Shown one piece after another: positions 26,469 to 34,367 of a stretch of 64,000 nt of DNA. Below the pieces are notes generated by a model. That model saw nothing but the letters and a program-made list of their open reading frames with translations. It made no database searches and was not told the DNA's origin. Position 1 is the first letter of the stretch. Each line of letters opens with the position of its first letter. The stretch comes from Nitrospirillum sp034653275. GTDB taxonomy: Bacteria > Pseudomonadota > Alphaproteobacteria > Azospirillales > Azospirillaceae. The stretch spans positions 1,922,001 through 1,986,000 of the forward strand of contig NZ_JAYEES010000003.1 in the NCBI RefSeq assembly GCF_034653275.1. Reading direction: 5' to 3'. Made by a program: the position numbers and the translations under genes.

Positions 26469-27050
26469 ATGGTCATGGGGATGGACAGGATGGGCGGCAT
26501 GGATCGGCGGACGGTGTTGCGGGCGGCGGTGACGGCCGGGATCGCCGGGGCTATCGCGACGGACCGTGCCGAGGCGGCCGGCCCGGCGGCACCGCCCCCA
26601 ACCCCGCTGAGCACCGTGCCCTTGCAGCTGCCCGCCACCGAATTCACCTATGAGGCGCTGGTGGGGCTGGATCCCATGACGCCGCTGGGCAAGTCGCCGC
26701 TGGGGGAGCGCCGCATCATTCCCATCACCGGCGGCGTGTTCCAGGGTCCGCGCATCCGGGGAACCGTGCTGGCCGGCGGCGCCGACCGGCAATTGAGCCG
26801 GCCCGACGGCGTGCTGCTGTTGAACGCCCTCTATGAACTGAGGACCGATGACGGCGCCATCATCACCGTGAACAACCGGGCGCTTATCGACGCGCCGCCG
26901 GGCCAGACGCCCTACGCCTACTCCGTCCTGGAATTCACCGCCCCCGAAGGGCCCCATACCTGGCTGAACCGCGGCATCTTCGTTGGCACCGTCCATGGCC
27001 TGCCTGCGGAGCGGCACGCCGTCCTGATCCGCGTCTACAAGGTGGTTTAG
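26469..27050 (+). CDS. Tat-exported DUF3237 protein
   Basis: A 193-residue exported protein. The N-terminus carries a twin-arginine signal (MDRRTVLRAAVTAGIAGAIA, with alternative Met starts at 26469, 26475, 26481 and later) and a cleavage site near AEAAGP. The mature part matches DUF3237 (EFTYEALVGLDPMTPLGKSP, RIIPITGGVFQGPRIRGTVL, GGADRQLSRPDG), a small lipocalin-like barrel. Function is unknown, though members occur near aromatic-degradation genes. Tat export suggests it folds, perhaps with a ligand, before secretion. Convergent with cueR. Confidence 0.85.
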   Translation: MVMGMDRMGGMDRRTVLRAAVTAGIAGAIATDRAEAAGPAAPPPTPLSTVPLQLPATEFTYEALVGLDPMTPLGKSPLGERRIIPITGGVFQGPRIRGTVLAGGADRQLSRPDGVLLLNALYELRTDDGAIITVNNRALIDAPPGQTPYAYSVLEFTAPEGPHTWLNRGIFVGTVHGLPAERHAVLIRVYKVV

Positions 27051-27442
27051 GCTCGGTCCCCGCCCAGATCCTCCAGGATGGGGCAATCGGGGCGGTCGTC
27101 GCCGGCGCAGCAATGGGCCAGGTGGCGCAGCGTGTCGGCCATGGCCTGCATCTCGCGGATGCGGGTGTCCAGGTCGGCCAGGTGGCGCTGGGCGATGGCC
27201 TTCACCTCGCGGCTGGGACGCTCCCGGTCGCGCCACAGGGACAGCAGCTGGGCGATCTCCGCCATGTCGAAGCCCAGGCCCCGCGCTCGCTTGATGAAGC
27301 GCAGCTCATTGATCTCACGGGCGTCATATTCGCGATAATTGCCCTCAGAGCGGCCGGAAGGGCGCACCAGGCCGACCTCGTCGTAATAGCGGATCATCTT
27401 GACGCTGACGCCGGACGCCTTGGAGGCTTGGCCGATGTTCAT
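27047..27442 (-). CDS. cueR: MerR-family Cu(I)/Ag(I) sensor, CueR type
   Basis: Copper-responsive activator. The 131-residue protein starts MNIGQASKASGVSVKMIRYY (MerR helix-turn-helix) and keeps the CueR selectivity residues at the same numbers as in E. coli: S77, C112 and C120 (CAGDDRPDC), which mark it as a sensor of monovalent ions. The start overlaps the stop of the TPR gene (ATGA), so it is translated as the last gene of copA-TPR-cueR. Its likely target, the copA promoter with a 19-bp spacer, is 4.4 kb upstream at the head of the same unit. Confidence 0.94.
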   Translation of the reverse strand: MNIGQASKASGVSVKMIRYYDEVGLVRPSGRSEGNYREYDAREINELRFIKRARGLGFDMAEIAQLLSLWRDRERPSREVKAIAQRHLADLDTRIREMQAMADTLRHLAHCCAGDDRPDCPILEDLGGDRA

Positions 27443-29127
27443 GACGCGCGGTCCCCCGAGAAGGTCGCCAGGGCGGCGCTCATGGCCGCCACCACGGGCG
27501 CCCACTCCCCCAGCGTGGCCTGGCGGAACAGGCGCATGCTGGGGTACCAGGGCGTGTCCGCCCGCTGGTCCATCCAGCGCCAGTCCGCGTCGGTGATCAC
27601 CATGGTCCACACCGGGCGGCCCAGGGCTCCCGCGACATGGGCCGGCCCCGTGTCCGGGGTAATCACCAGGTCCAGCAGGGTCATGATGGCGGCGGTGTCC
27701 GCCCAGTCGCGCACCTGCGGCGCCAGGTCCAGCAGGTTGGGCGGCAACGTCAGGCCATCGACGGCGCCCCTGCCCTCCGGCCGCTGCAGGCCGATGAAGG
27801 TCACGTCGGGATGCGCCCGCAACAGGGGCAGCAGGGCGCCCAGCCCCGGGGAGCGCCAGGCGTCGACCGGGAATTGGGGATTGCCGGCCCACAGCAGGCC
27901 CACGCGGCGCCCCGGCACGTCCGCCAGGCGCGCCCGCCACGCCGCCACCCGCTCCGGCGCCGCCTCCAGATAGGGGCCGTTCCACGGGATGGTGTCCACC
28001 GTCAGGCCCAGGGCCTCCGGCAGATCCATCATGGCGATCTGGACATCGGGCGCCAGCGGCAGCGGCTGGCCGCGCAGCACCACGTCACCCGGGCGCTGCC
28101 CGGGCCACAACTCGGGCGGCCACAGCGCCGACAGCGCGTGCGGGGATTCGAACACCAGCCGCCCCACCCGGGCCGCCGCCTGGGGCAACAGCCGCAGCAT
28201 GCTGATGGTGTCGCCAGCCCCCTGCTCGTCCCAGACCACCAGGCTCTTGCCAGGGAGGGCGCGGCCGTCCCATTCGGGCACGGCTTGGTGCCGCCGCGGC
28301 AGGGGCGTCAAATGCCAGCGCCGGCGATACAGGGGGAAGCCGGCGCGGTAATCGCCCAGGCGCAGGTGACAGCACGCCATGCTGACGGCCACCTCGGGGT
28401 CGTCCGGCGCGAGGGCCAGCTGGCGGGCGCTGACCTTCAGCGCGTCCGCCGTATAGCCCTGGTAGCGCAGCGCGCGGGCCAGGATGCCGTAGGGCTCCGG
28501 CCGGCCGGGGTGGGCGGCGATCAGGCCGCGCGCCATCTCGGCCGCCGCCGCCATCTCCCCCATCGCCGCGTGCAGTTCCGCCCGGCTGGCCGCCGCCTCG
28601 AATAGGCCGGGCCGCAGCCGCAGGGCTTGGTCCAGCAGGCGGGCGGCCTCCGCCTCATGCCCACCCCGCCGGCGCAGCAGGTCCCCCAGATTGACCAGGG
28701 CCACCACCTCATCCGGCGTCAGGACCAGGACGGCGCGGAAGGCGGCCTCCGCCGCCTCCTTACTGTCCAGGCGCAGCAGGCAGCGGCCCAAGCCCAGTTG
28801 GGCCTCGGCCGGCTGGTGGGGCAAGCCGGTCAGCAGCCGATAGGCATCGGCCGCCTCTTCCACCCGGCCCAGTTCCTCCAGGATCTGGGCGCGGGCGAGG
28901 TGCGCCGGGCCATGGCGCGGCGCCCGGGCCACCACCTGGCCATAGGTGGCCAGGGCGGCCCCCCGGTCGCCGCGCTGGCGCTGGGCCTGGGCCAGGTTGG
29001 CGCGATAATCGACATTGCCGCCGTCCAGCGCGATGGCCTGGGCGATCAGGTCCTCGCCCGCCGCGACGCGGCCGGTCTGGACGAACAGCACGCCTTGCAG
29101 GTGCAGGGCGTCGGCGCAGTCCGGCAT
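27439..29127 (-). CDS. TPR-repeat glycosyltransferase-like protein (5' end frameshifted)
   Basis: A 562-residue product with about seven TPR repeats (1-270, for example ALHLQGVLFVQTGRVAAGED and NLAQAQRQRGDRGAALATY) and a C-terminal GT-B, glycosyltransferase-9/41-like domain (VGLLWAGNPQFP, VITPDTGPAHVAGALGRPVW). Such proteins often modify flagellin or surface glycans. The reading frame here begins at internal ATG 29127; the true N-terminus lies in another frame (29227-29155) and is joined by removing one base, giving AED-LYGQILRAMPDC. It ends in an ATGA overlap with cueR. Its role inside a copper unit is unclear. Confidence 0.82.
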   Translation of the reverse strand: MPDCADALHLQGVLFVQTGRVAAGEDLIAQAIALDGGNVDYRANLAQAQRQRGDRGAALATYGQVVARAPRHGPAHLARAQILEELGRVEEAADAYRLLTGLPHQPAEAQLGLGRCLLRLDSKEAAEAAFRAVLVLTPDEVVALVNLGDLLRRRGGHEAEAARLLDQALRLRPGLFEAAASRAELHAAMGEMAAAAEMARGLIAAHPGRPEPYGILARALRYQGYTADALKVSARQLALAPDDPEVAVSMACCHLRLGDYRAGFPLYRRRWHLTPLPRRHQAVPEWDGRALPGKSLVVWDEQGAGDTISMLRLLPQAAARVGRLVFESPHALSALWPPELWPGQRPGDVVLRGQPLPLAPDVQIAMMDLPEALGLTVDTIPWNGPYLEAAPERVAAWRARLADVPGRRVGLLWAGNPQFPVDAWRSPGLGALLPLLRAHPDVTFIGLQRPEGRGAVDGLTLPPNLLDLAPQVRDWADTAAIMTLLDLVITPDTGPAHVAGALGRPVWTMVITDADWRWMDQRADTPWYPSMRLFRQATLGEWAPVVAAMSAALATFSGDRAS

Positions 29128-29152
29128 GGCGCGGAGGATCTGGCCGTACAGA

Positions 29153-29227
29153 ATCCTCCGCCTGGTCCAGGCGACCAGACTGGTGATGGTCCAGGGCCAC
29201 GGCCAAGACCTCTCCCACGGTGGGCAT
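29153..29227 (-). pseudogene. 5' fragment of the TPR glycosyltransferase gene, separated by +1 frameshift
   Basis: The frame starting ATG at 29227 reads MPTVGEVLAVALDHHQSGRL then DQAED, a good TPR start. It goes out of frame at GATTCTG (plus-strand 29149-29155). Deleting one T restores LYGQILRAMPDCADAL and joins the main frame. Either a sequencing error or a real single-base insertion; translation may restart at 29127. Confidence 0.65.
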
Positions 29228-29315
29228 GCGTCGCTTTCCTACATCAACCAGGGGCTAAACCACCCCAAGACCGTACACCCGGCCCCGGGCCCGACGCACG
29301 CGCCTCCGGCGGCCA

Positions 29316-31805
29316 TCACGGGCCGGGCGCCCGGAAGCGGCGCAGGCGCAGGGCGTTGGTCAGCACGCTGACGCTGGACAGCGCCATGGCGCCGGCCGCC
29401 ACCATGGGCGACAGCAGCCACCCGGTGACGGGGTAGAGCACGCCGGCGGCCAGGGGGATCAGCACCACGTTGTAGCCGAAGGCCCAGGCCAGGTTCTGGC
29501 GGATGTTGCCCAGGACGGCGCGGCTGAGGGCGATGGCCGTGGCCACCCCGCGCAGGTCGCCCCGCACCAGCACCACGTCCGCCGCCTCGATGGCGATGTC
29601 GGTGCCGGCGCCCATGGCCAGGCCCACGTCCGCCGTCGCCAGGGCCGGGGCGTCGTTGACCCCGTCGCCGGCGAAGGCGACGCGCCCGTGGCGCCGCTGC
29701 AGTTCCTTCACGGCCGCCACCTTGCCCTCCGGCAGCACCTCCGCCGCCACCTCATCGATGCCCAGCGTCTTGGCCACGGCCTCCGCCGTGCGGCGGTTGT
29801 CGCCGGTGACCATGATGACCGTGAGGCCGGCGCCGTGCAGCGTGCGCACCACCTCGGCCGCTTCGGGCTTCACCGGGTCGGCCACGGCCAGGATGGCGGC
29901 CAGCCGGCCGTCGATGGCGGCGTAGAGCGGGCTCTTGCCCTCCCCACCCAGCCGGGCCGCCGCCTCCGCAACCGGCGCCACGCCGATGCCCAGGCGGGTC
30001 ATGTAGCGGTCGGCGCCCACGGCCACCACGCGGCCCTCGACCGTCCCCTGCGCGCCGAAACCGGGTTCCGCCCGGAAGCCGTCCACGGCCGGCGGAACCT
30101 GGCCGCGCGCCTGGGCGGCGGCCACGATGGCCTGGGCGATGGGATGCTCGGACCGCGCCTCGACCGCCGCCACCAGGCGCAGCACTTCGTCCTCGGCGTA
30201 GCCCTCCACCACCGTCAGGTCGGTCAGCGTGGGCTGTCCCAAGGTCAGGGTGCCGGTCTTGTCGAAGGCCACGGCGCGCACGTCGCGCAGGCCCTGCAAG
30301 GCGTCGCCCTGGCGGAACAGGATGCCCAGCTCCGCCGCCTTGCCGGTGCCCACCATGATGGAGGTGGGGGTCGCCAGGCCCATGGCGCAGGGGCAGGCGA
30401 TGATCAGCACCGCCACGGCGTTGACCAGGGCGTAGCTGAGCTGCGGCCCCGGCCCGAAGAAGTACCAAGCGGCGAAGGTCAGCACGGCGGCCACCATGAC
30501 CGCCGGCACGAACCAGGCCGTCACCTGGTCCACCGCCGCCTGGATGGGCAGCTTGGCGCCCTGGGCCGTTTCCACCATGCGGACGATCTGGGACAGCAGG
30601 GTGGCCGCCCCCACCTTCTCCGCCCGGAAGCGGAAGGCGCCGGCCTTGTTGACCGTTCCCCCCACGACCGGGGCGCCGGGCCCCTTCTCCACCGGCAGGG
30701 GCTCACCGGTGATCATGCTCTCATCGACGAAGGACGCGCCATCCAGCACGGCGCCATCCACCGGCACGCGCTCACCCGGACGCACCAGCACGACGTCGCC
30801 CACCACCACTTGGGCGATGGGCAGTTCCACCGTCTGGCCGCCGCGCTCCACCCGCGCCGTCTTGGCCTGCAGGGTCAGCAGGCGCTTGATGGCCTCGCTG
30901 GTGCGGCCCTTGGCCCGGGCCTCGAACAGGCGACCCACCAGGATCAGGGTGACGATGACGGCCGCCGCCTCGAAATAGACGTTGTCGGTGCCCGCCGGCA
31001 GCAGGTGCGGCGTCACCGTCGCCACGGTGGAATAGAGGAAGGCGGCGCCCGCCCCCAGGGTGACCAGGGAATTCATGTCGGGCGTGGCCCGCAGCAGGTT
31101 GGGCACGCCCTTGGCGAAGAAACGCCCGCCGGGCACGGCCAGCACGAAGGCCGCCAGCACCAGGCTGACCCAGCGCCAGAGCTGTTCCCCTACGGCACCG
31201 ACCAGCCAATGATGAAAGCCGGGCACGACATGGCGCGCCATCTCCACCGCGAACAGCGGCACGGTGGCGATGGCGGCGAGCGCCACGGCCCGCTTCAGGG
31301 CGCCGATCTCAGCCGCCCGCGCCTCCCGCTCCCGGTCCGTCTGCCCCGCCGCGTCCTCCGGCACCAGGGGCTTAGCCTCATAGCCGGCCTTGGTGACGGC
31401 CGCCGCCACGGCCGCCCCATCGGCGCCATTGATCAGGAGTACGCTGGCCCGCTCCGTCGCCAGGTTCACGGTGGCCTCGACCACGCCGGGGGCGGCACGC
31501 AACGCCTTCTCCACCCGGGCGACGCAGCTGGCGCAGGTCATGCCCTGGATGGATAGCTCGACGGTGTGGGTGCCGGCGTCGTAGCCGGCCTTGGCGATGG
31601 CCTGGACCACGTCGGGCAGACGCCCGCCCTCAGCCAGCTCCACATGCGCCCGCTCCGCCGCCAGGTTGACGGTGGCGGCGGCCACGCCGGGCACGGCGGC
31701 GATCGCCTTTTCCACCCGGCGCACGCAGCCGGCGCAGGTCATCCCGCCGATGGGGATGTCGACGGCCTGGGGGGCGGAGGGGGTAGTGGCGGCGATATGG
31801 GACAT
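29316..31805 (-). CDS. copA: Cu(I)-exporting P1B-type ATPase
   Basis: Inner-membrane copper exporter of 829 residues. Two N-terminal HMA domains carry GMTCAGC (C24, C27) and GMTCASC. Then come the membrane helices with the transport motif CPC (C471, C473), actuator TGEP, phosphorylation site D515-KTGT, SEHP nucleotide motif, TGD and GDGVNDAPAL hinge. Start ATG 31805 follows GAGGAG; the longer reading to 31850 would start inside the operator. It heads a unit with the TPR gene and cueR. The MerR-type promoter immediately upstream shows copper induction through CueR. Confidence 0.97.
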   Translation of the reverse strand: MSHIAATTPSAPQAVDIPIGGMTCAGCVRRVEKAIAAVPGVAAATVNLAAERAHVELAEGGRLPDVVQAIAKAGYDAGTHTVELSIQGMTCASCVARVEKALRAAPGVVEATVNLATERASVLLINGADGAAVAAAVTKAGYEAKPLVPEDAAGQTDREREARAAEIGALKRAVALAAIATVPLFAVEMARHVVPGFHHWLVGAVGEQLWRWVSLVLAAFVLAVPGGRFFAKGVPNLLRATPDMNSLVTLGAGAAFLYSTVATVTPHLLPAGTDNVYFEAAAVIVTLILVGRLFEARAKGRTSEAIKRLLTLQAKTARVERGGQTVELPIAQVVVGDVVLVRPGERVPVDGAVLDGASFVDESMITGEPLPVEKGPGAPVVGGTVNKAGAFRFRAEKVGAATLLSQIVRMVETAQGAKLPIQAAVDQVTAWFVPAVMVAAVLTFAAWYFFGPGPQLSYALVNAVAVLIIACPCAMGLATPTSIMVGTGKAAELGILFRQGDALQGLRDVRAVAFDKTGTLTLGQPTLTDLTVVEGYAEDEVLRLVAAVEARSEHPIAQAIVAAAQARGQVPPAVDGFRAEPGFGAQGTVEGRVVAVGADRYMTRLGIGVAPVAEAAARLGGEGKSPLYAAIDGRLAAILAVADPVKPEAAEVVRTLHGAGLTVIMVTGDNRRTAEAVAKTLGIDEVAAEVLPEGKVAAVKELQRRHGRVAFAGDGVNDAPALATADVGLAMGAGTDIAIEAADVVLVRGDLRGVATAIALSRAVLGNIRQNLAWAFGYNVVLIPLAAGVLYPVTGWLLSPMVAAGAMALSSVSVLTNALRLRRFRAPGP

Positions 31806-31833
31806 TCCAGTCTCCTCGACGAGATGTCCCTGA

Positions 31834-31864
31834 TAAATAGACCCTCCCATGATGGGAGGGTCAA
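31834..31864 (-). promoter_or_regulatory. CueR-type promoter/operator of copA with 19-bp spacer
   Basis: On the minus strand TTGACC (31864-31859) and TATTTA (31839-31834) are separated by exactly 19 bases, the overlong spacing of MerR-family promoters. A perfect inverted repeat, arms GACCCTCCCAT (31840-31850) and ATGGGAGGGTC (31852-31862) around one base, fills the spacer. This is the expected architecture for activation by DNA untwisting. It begins 28 bases from the copA ATG. Confidence 0.9.
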
Positions 31865-31907
31865 GGCTCGCGCTATGACGGCGGCGCGGGGCTGCCGCCC
31901 CGCCAGC

Positions 31908-32978
31908 TCACGCGTTGAAGTCCAGGCCCCACTGGTTGTAGCTGTCGGGCTTCTCGGCCCAGTCCTCGCGTACCTTCACGAACAGCATGACGTGCACGCG
32001 GCGGTCCAGGATTTCCTCAAGTTCCACGCGAGCGGCGGCGCCGATGGACTTGATTTTGCTGCCGCCCTTGCCCAGCACGATGGCCTTCTGGTTGGGGCGC
32101 TGGACGTAGACGACCTGGGAGATCTTGACGGAGCCGTCCTCGAACTCCTCCCACGCCTCGGTCTCCACCGCGATGGCGTAGGGCAGTTCCTGGTGCAGTT
32201 GCAGGAACAGCTTCTCCCGAGTGATCTCCGCCGCCAGCAGGCGCTGCGGCATGTCGGACAGCTGGTCCTCCGGGAACAGCCAGGGCCCCTCCGGCAGGCG
32301 GGCGGCCAGCTTGTCCAGGAAGTCCTTCAGGCCGTCGCCGGTCAGGGCGGAGATCATGAAGATGTCGGTGAACACGCCCGTCTCGTTGAAGCGCGCCGCC
32401 AGTTCCAGCAGGCGTTCATAGGGGATCAGGTCGATCTTGTTCAGGATCAGGATGGCCTGGCGCTTGCTGTCCTTCAGGCGCTGGATGATGCCGTTGGTGT
32501 CGTCATCCACGCGGCGCGAGGCGTCGACCAGCACGGCCACCAGATCCGCCTCCTCCGCCCCCGACCAGGCGGCGGCCACCATGGCGCGCTCCAGCCGCTT
32601 CTTGGGCGTGAAGATGCCAGGCAGGTCGACGAACAGGATCTGGGCGCGGTCATGCATGCCGATGCCCAGCACGCGCGACCGGGTGGTCTGCACCTTGGGG
32701 CTGACGATGGACACCTTGCTGCCCACCGCCGCGTTCAGCAGCGTGGACTTGCCGGCGTTGGGCGCGCCGACCAGGGCGACGAAGCCGCAGCGCATGGGGG
32801 CCAGGGCCGGGCCCTCCTCCCCCTCGTCCTCATCCTCATAGTCGTCTTCGTCGTCCAGATAGTCTTCTTCACCCTCGGGCGCGTCGGCGTCATGCGCCTC
32901 ATGGTCATGACCGGCGGCACCGGCCATCGTGTCCTCATCTGGGGGAAGGCCGTCCTGGCCGTGTTCGACGTCGCTCAT
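31908..32978 (-). CDS. era: GTPase Era with acidic N-terminal extension
   Basis: 16S rRNA-binding GTPase needed for 30S maturation. The product of about 356 residues has G1 GAPNAGKST, G3 DLPG, G4 NKID and the C-terminal KH domain (VLGKGGSKIKSIGAAAR, LFVKVREDWAEK). It is unusual in carrying about 60 residues rich in Asp, Glu and His before the G domain (EDYLDDEDDYEDEDEGEEG). The ATG at 32978 has GAGGA upstream. A start at 32795 (MRCGFVALVG) would give a standard Era, so the extension is not proven. Separated from rnc by the GDPD/PadR-SIP/M23 block. Confidence 0.94.
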   Translation of the reverse strand: MSDVEHGQDGLPPDEDTMAGAAGHDHEAHDADAPEGEEDYLDDEDDYEDEDEGEEGPALAPMRCGFVALVGAPNAGKSTLLNAAVGSKVSIVSPKVQTTRSRVLGIGMHDRAQILFVDLPGIFTPKKRLERAMVAAAWSGAEEADLVAVLVDASRRVDDDTNGIIQRLKDSKRQAILILNKIDLIPYERLLELAARFNETGVFTDIFMISALTGDGLKDFLDKLAARLPEGPWLFPEDQLSDMPQRLLAAEITREKLFLQLHQELPYAIAVETEAWEEFEDGSVKISQVVYVQRPNQKAIVLGKGGSKIKSIGAAARVELEEILDRRVHVMLFVKVREDWAEKPDSYNQWGLDFNA

Positions 32979-33226
32979 CACTCATATCCTCAAAGGGAAC
33001 GGCGGGCCCGGATGCCCCTGGCACCCACCCGCCGCCGCATGCGCGGCTTCATGACACAGACCGCGCCCGGGCACCAGCGGCGGCGCGGCATCCAAGGATT
33101 GCGCGGTCGGGCGCCCTACAGCACCGCCTTGGAAATTTAACAAGGGCTTAGGGGATGCCCGGGCTATAGCTCGACCACGCCGGCTTCGGCCGGTTCATGG
33201 TACCAGTTTATCAGGAGCCCGCTTCG

Positions 33227-34252
33227 ATGTCCCTGCCGCACCGTTTGGCCCCGCGTTGGCTGACCCTGGCCGCCCTGCTGGCCTCAGCCGTCATTTTCCC
33301 CGCCCAGGCCCGCGACCTGGATATCGAGGCGCACCGCGGCGGCCGCGCCCTGTGGCCGGAGAACACGCTGCAGTCCTTCGCCCACGCCCTGTCGCTGGGC
33401 GTCACCACCTTGGAGATGGACATGAACATCACCAAGGACGGCGCCGTCATCATCTCGCACGAGCGACACCTGAACCCGGACCTGGCCAAGGGGCCGGACG
33501 GCGCTTACGTCACTGCCCCCACCCCGTCCTTCTTCAGCCTGACGCTGGAGGAGATCAAGAAGTACGACGTGGGCCAACTGCGCCCGGGCAGCACCTACGG
33601 CAGCCATTTCCCGGACCAGCGCCCCATTCCCGGCACGCCCATTCCCACCCTGAAGGAGGTCATCGACCTGGTGAAGCGGTCGGGCAACAAGACCGTGAAG
33701 ATGAACATCGAGACCAAGATCGACCCCACCCACCCGGAGGACAGCCCGTCGCCAGAGGTGTTCGTGGACAAGGTGCTGGCCGTGCTGAAGGCCGAGAAGT
33801 TCGAGGACCGGGTGATGATCCAGTCCTTCGACTGGCGCACCCTGCAGGTGGTGCAGCGCAAGGCCCCCGCCATCCCCACCGTCTACCTGACGGAGCAGGA
33901 CCCGCGCGAGCCGTCGGTCAGCCTGACCGCCAAGCTGCCCTGGACCGCCGGCTTCGACCCCGTGGACCATGGCGGCAGCGTGCCCAAGGCGGTGAAGGCC
34001 GCCGGCGGCGCAATCTGGTCGCCGCTCTACACCGATATCGACGCCGGCCTGGTGGCAGAGGCGCACAGCCTGGGCCTGACCGTCGTGCCCTGGACGGTGA
34101 ACAAGCCGGAGGACATGGCCAAGCTGATCGACATGGGCGTGGACGGCATCATCTCCGACCAGCCGGTGCTGCTGCGCGAGGCGGCCACCGCCAAGGGCAT
34201 CGCCCTGCCCAAGGCCTTCCCGGTCGAGGCCGTGCCGGGCAAGAAGCGCTGA
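33227..34252 (+). CDS. Periplasmic glycerophosphodiester phosphodiesterase
   Basis: Hydrolyses glycerophosphodiesters to glycerol 3-phosphate and an alcohol. The 341-residue protein begins MSLPHRLAPRWL after AGGAG, with a signal peptide to about residue 25 (SAVIFPAQA). The GDPD TIM barrel shows IEAHRGGRALWPENTLQSF (catalytic His-Arg and Glu-Asn), LEMDMNITKDG (metal Glu and Asp), ISHER and TVPWTVN-type C-terminal signature (VVPWTVNKPEDM), ending GVDGIISDQP. Monocistronic with a clear terminator. Divergent from era. Confidence 0.94.
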   Translation: MSLPHRLAPRWLTLAALLASAVIFPAQARDLDIEAHRGGRALWPENTLQSFAHALSLGVTTLEMDMNITKDGAVIISHERHLNPDLAKGPDGAYVTAPTPSFFSLTLEEIKKYDVGQLRPGSTYGSHFPDQRPIPGTPIPTLKEVIDLVKRSGNKTVKMNIETKIDPTHPEDSPSPEVFVDKVLAVLKAEKFEDRVMIQSFDWRTLQVVQRKAPAIPTVYLTEQDPREPSVSLTAKLPWTAGFDPVDHGGSVPKAVKAAGGAIWSPLYTDIDAGLVAEAHSLGLTVVPWTVNKPEDMAKLIDMGVDGIISDQPVLLREAATAKGIALPKAFPVEAVPGKKR

Positions 34253-34282
34253 GCCAGGCCCCTTTCCCCAATTTCTCCACCA

Positions 34283-34320
34283 CGCCCCGGCCGGGTTCCC
34301 CCGCCGGGGCGTTTTCTTTT
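34283..34320 (+). terminator. Rho-independent terminator after the GDPD gene
   Basis: Arms CGCCCCGGC (34283-34291) and GCCGGGGCG (34303-34311) followed by TTTTCTTTT. It separates the GDPD transcript from the PadR-SIP promoter only 11 bases beyond. Confidence 0.9.
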
Positions 34321-34330
34321 GGCCCGCCCC

Positions 34331-34367
34331 TTGCCATAGGTGTATCGTTCGCTATATCGTACGATAT
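34331..34367 (+). promoter_or_regulatory. Promoter and 14-bp palindromic operator at the PadR-SIP start, probably leaderless
   Basis: TTGCCA (34331-34336), a 16-base spacer and TATATC (34353-34358) form a plausible sigma-70 promoter whose start point would fall at or one base before the ATG at 34366. The perfect palindrome ATATCGTACGATAT (34354-34367) covers the -10 and overlaps the start codon. A further half-site TATCG is at 34343. No Shine-Dalgarno is present. The layout implies a leaderless, self-repressed message. Confidence 0.6.
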
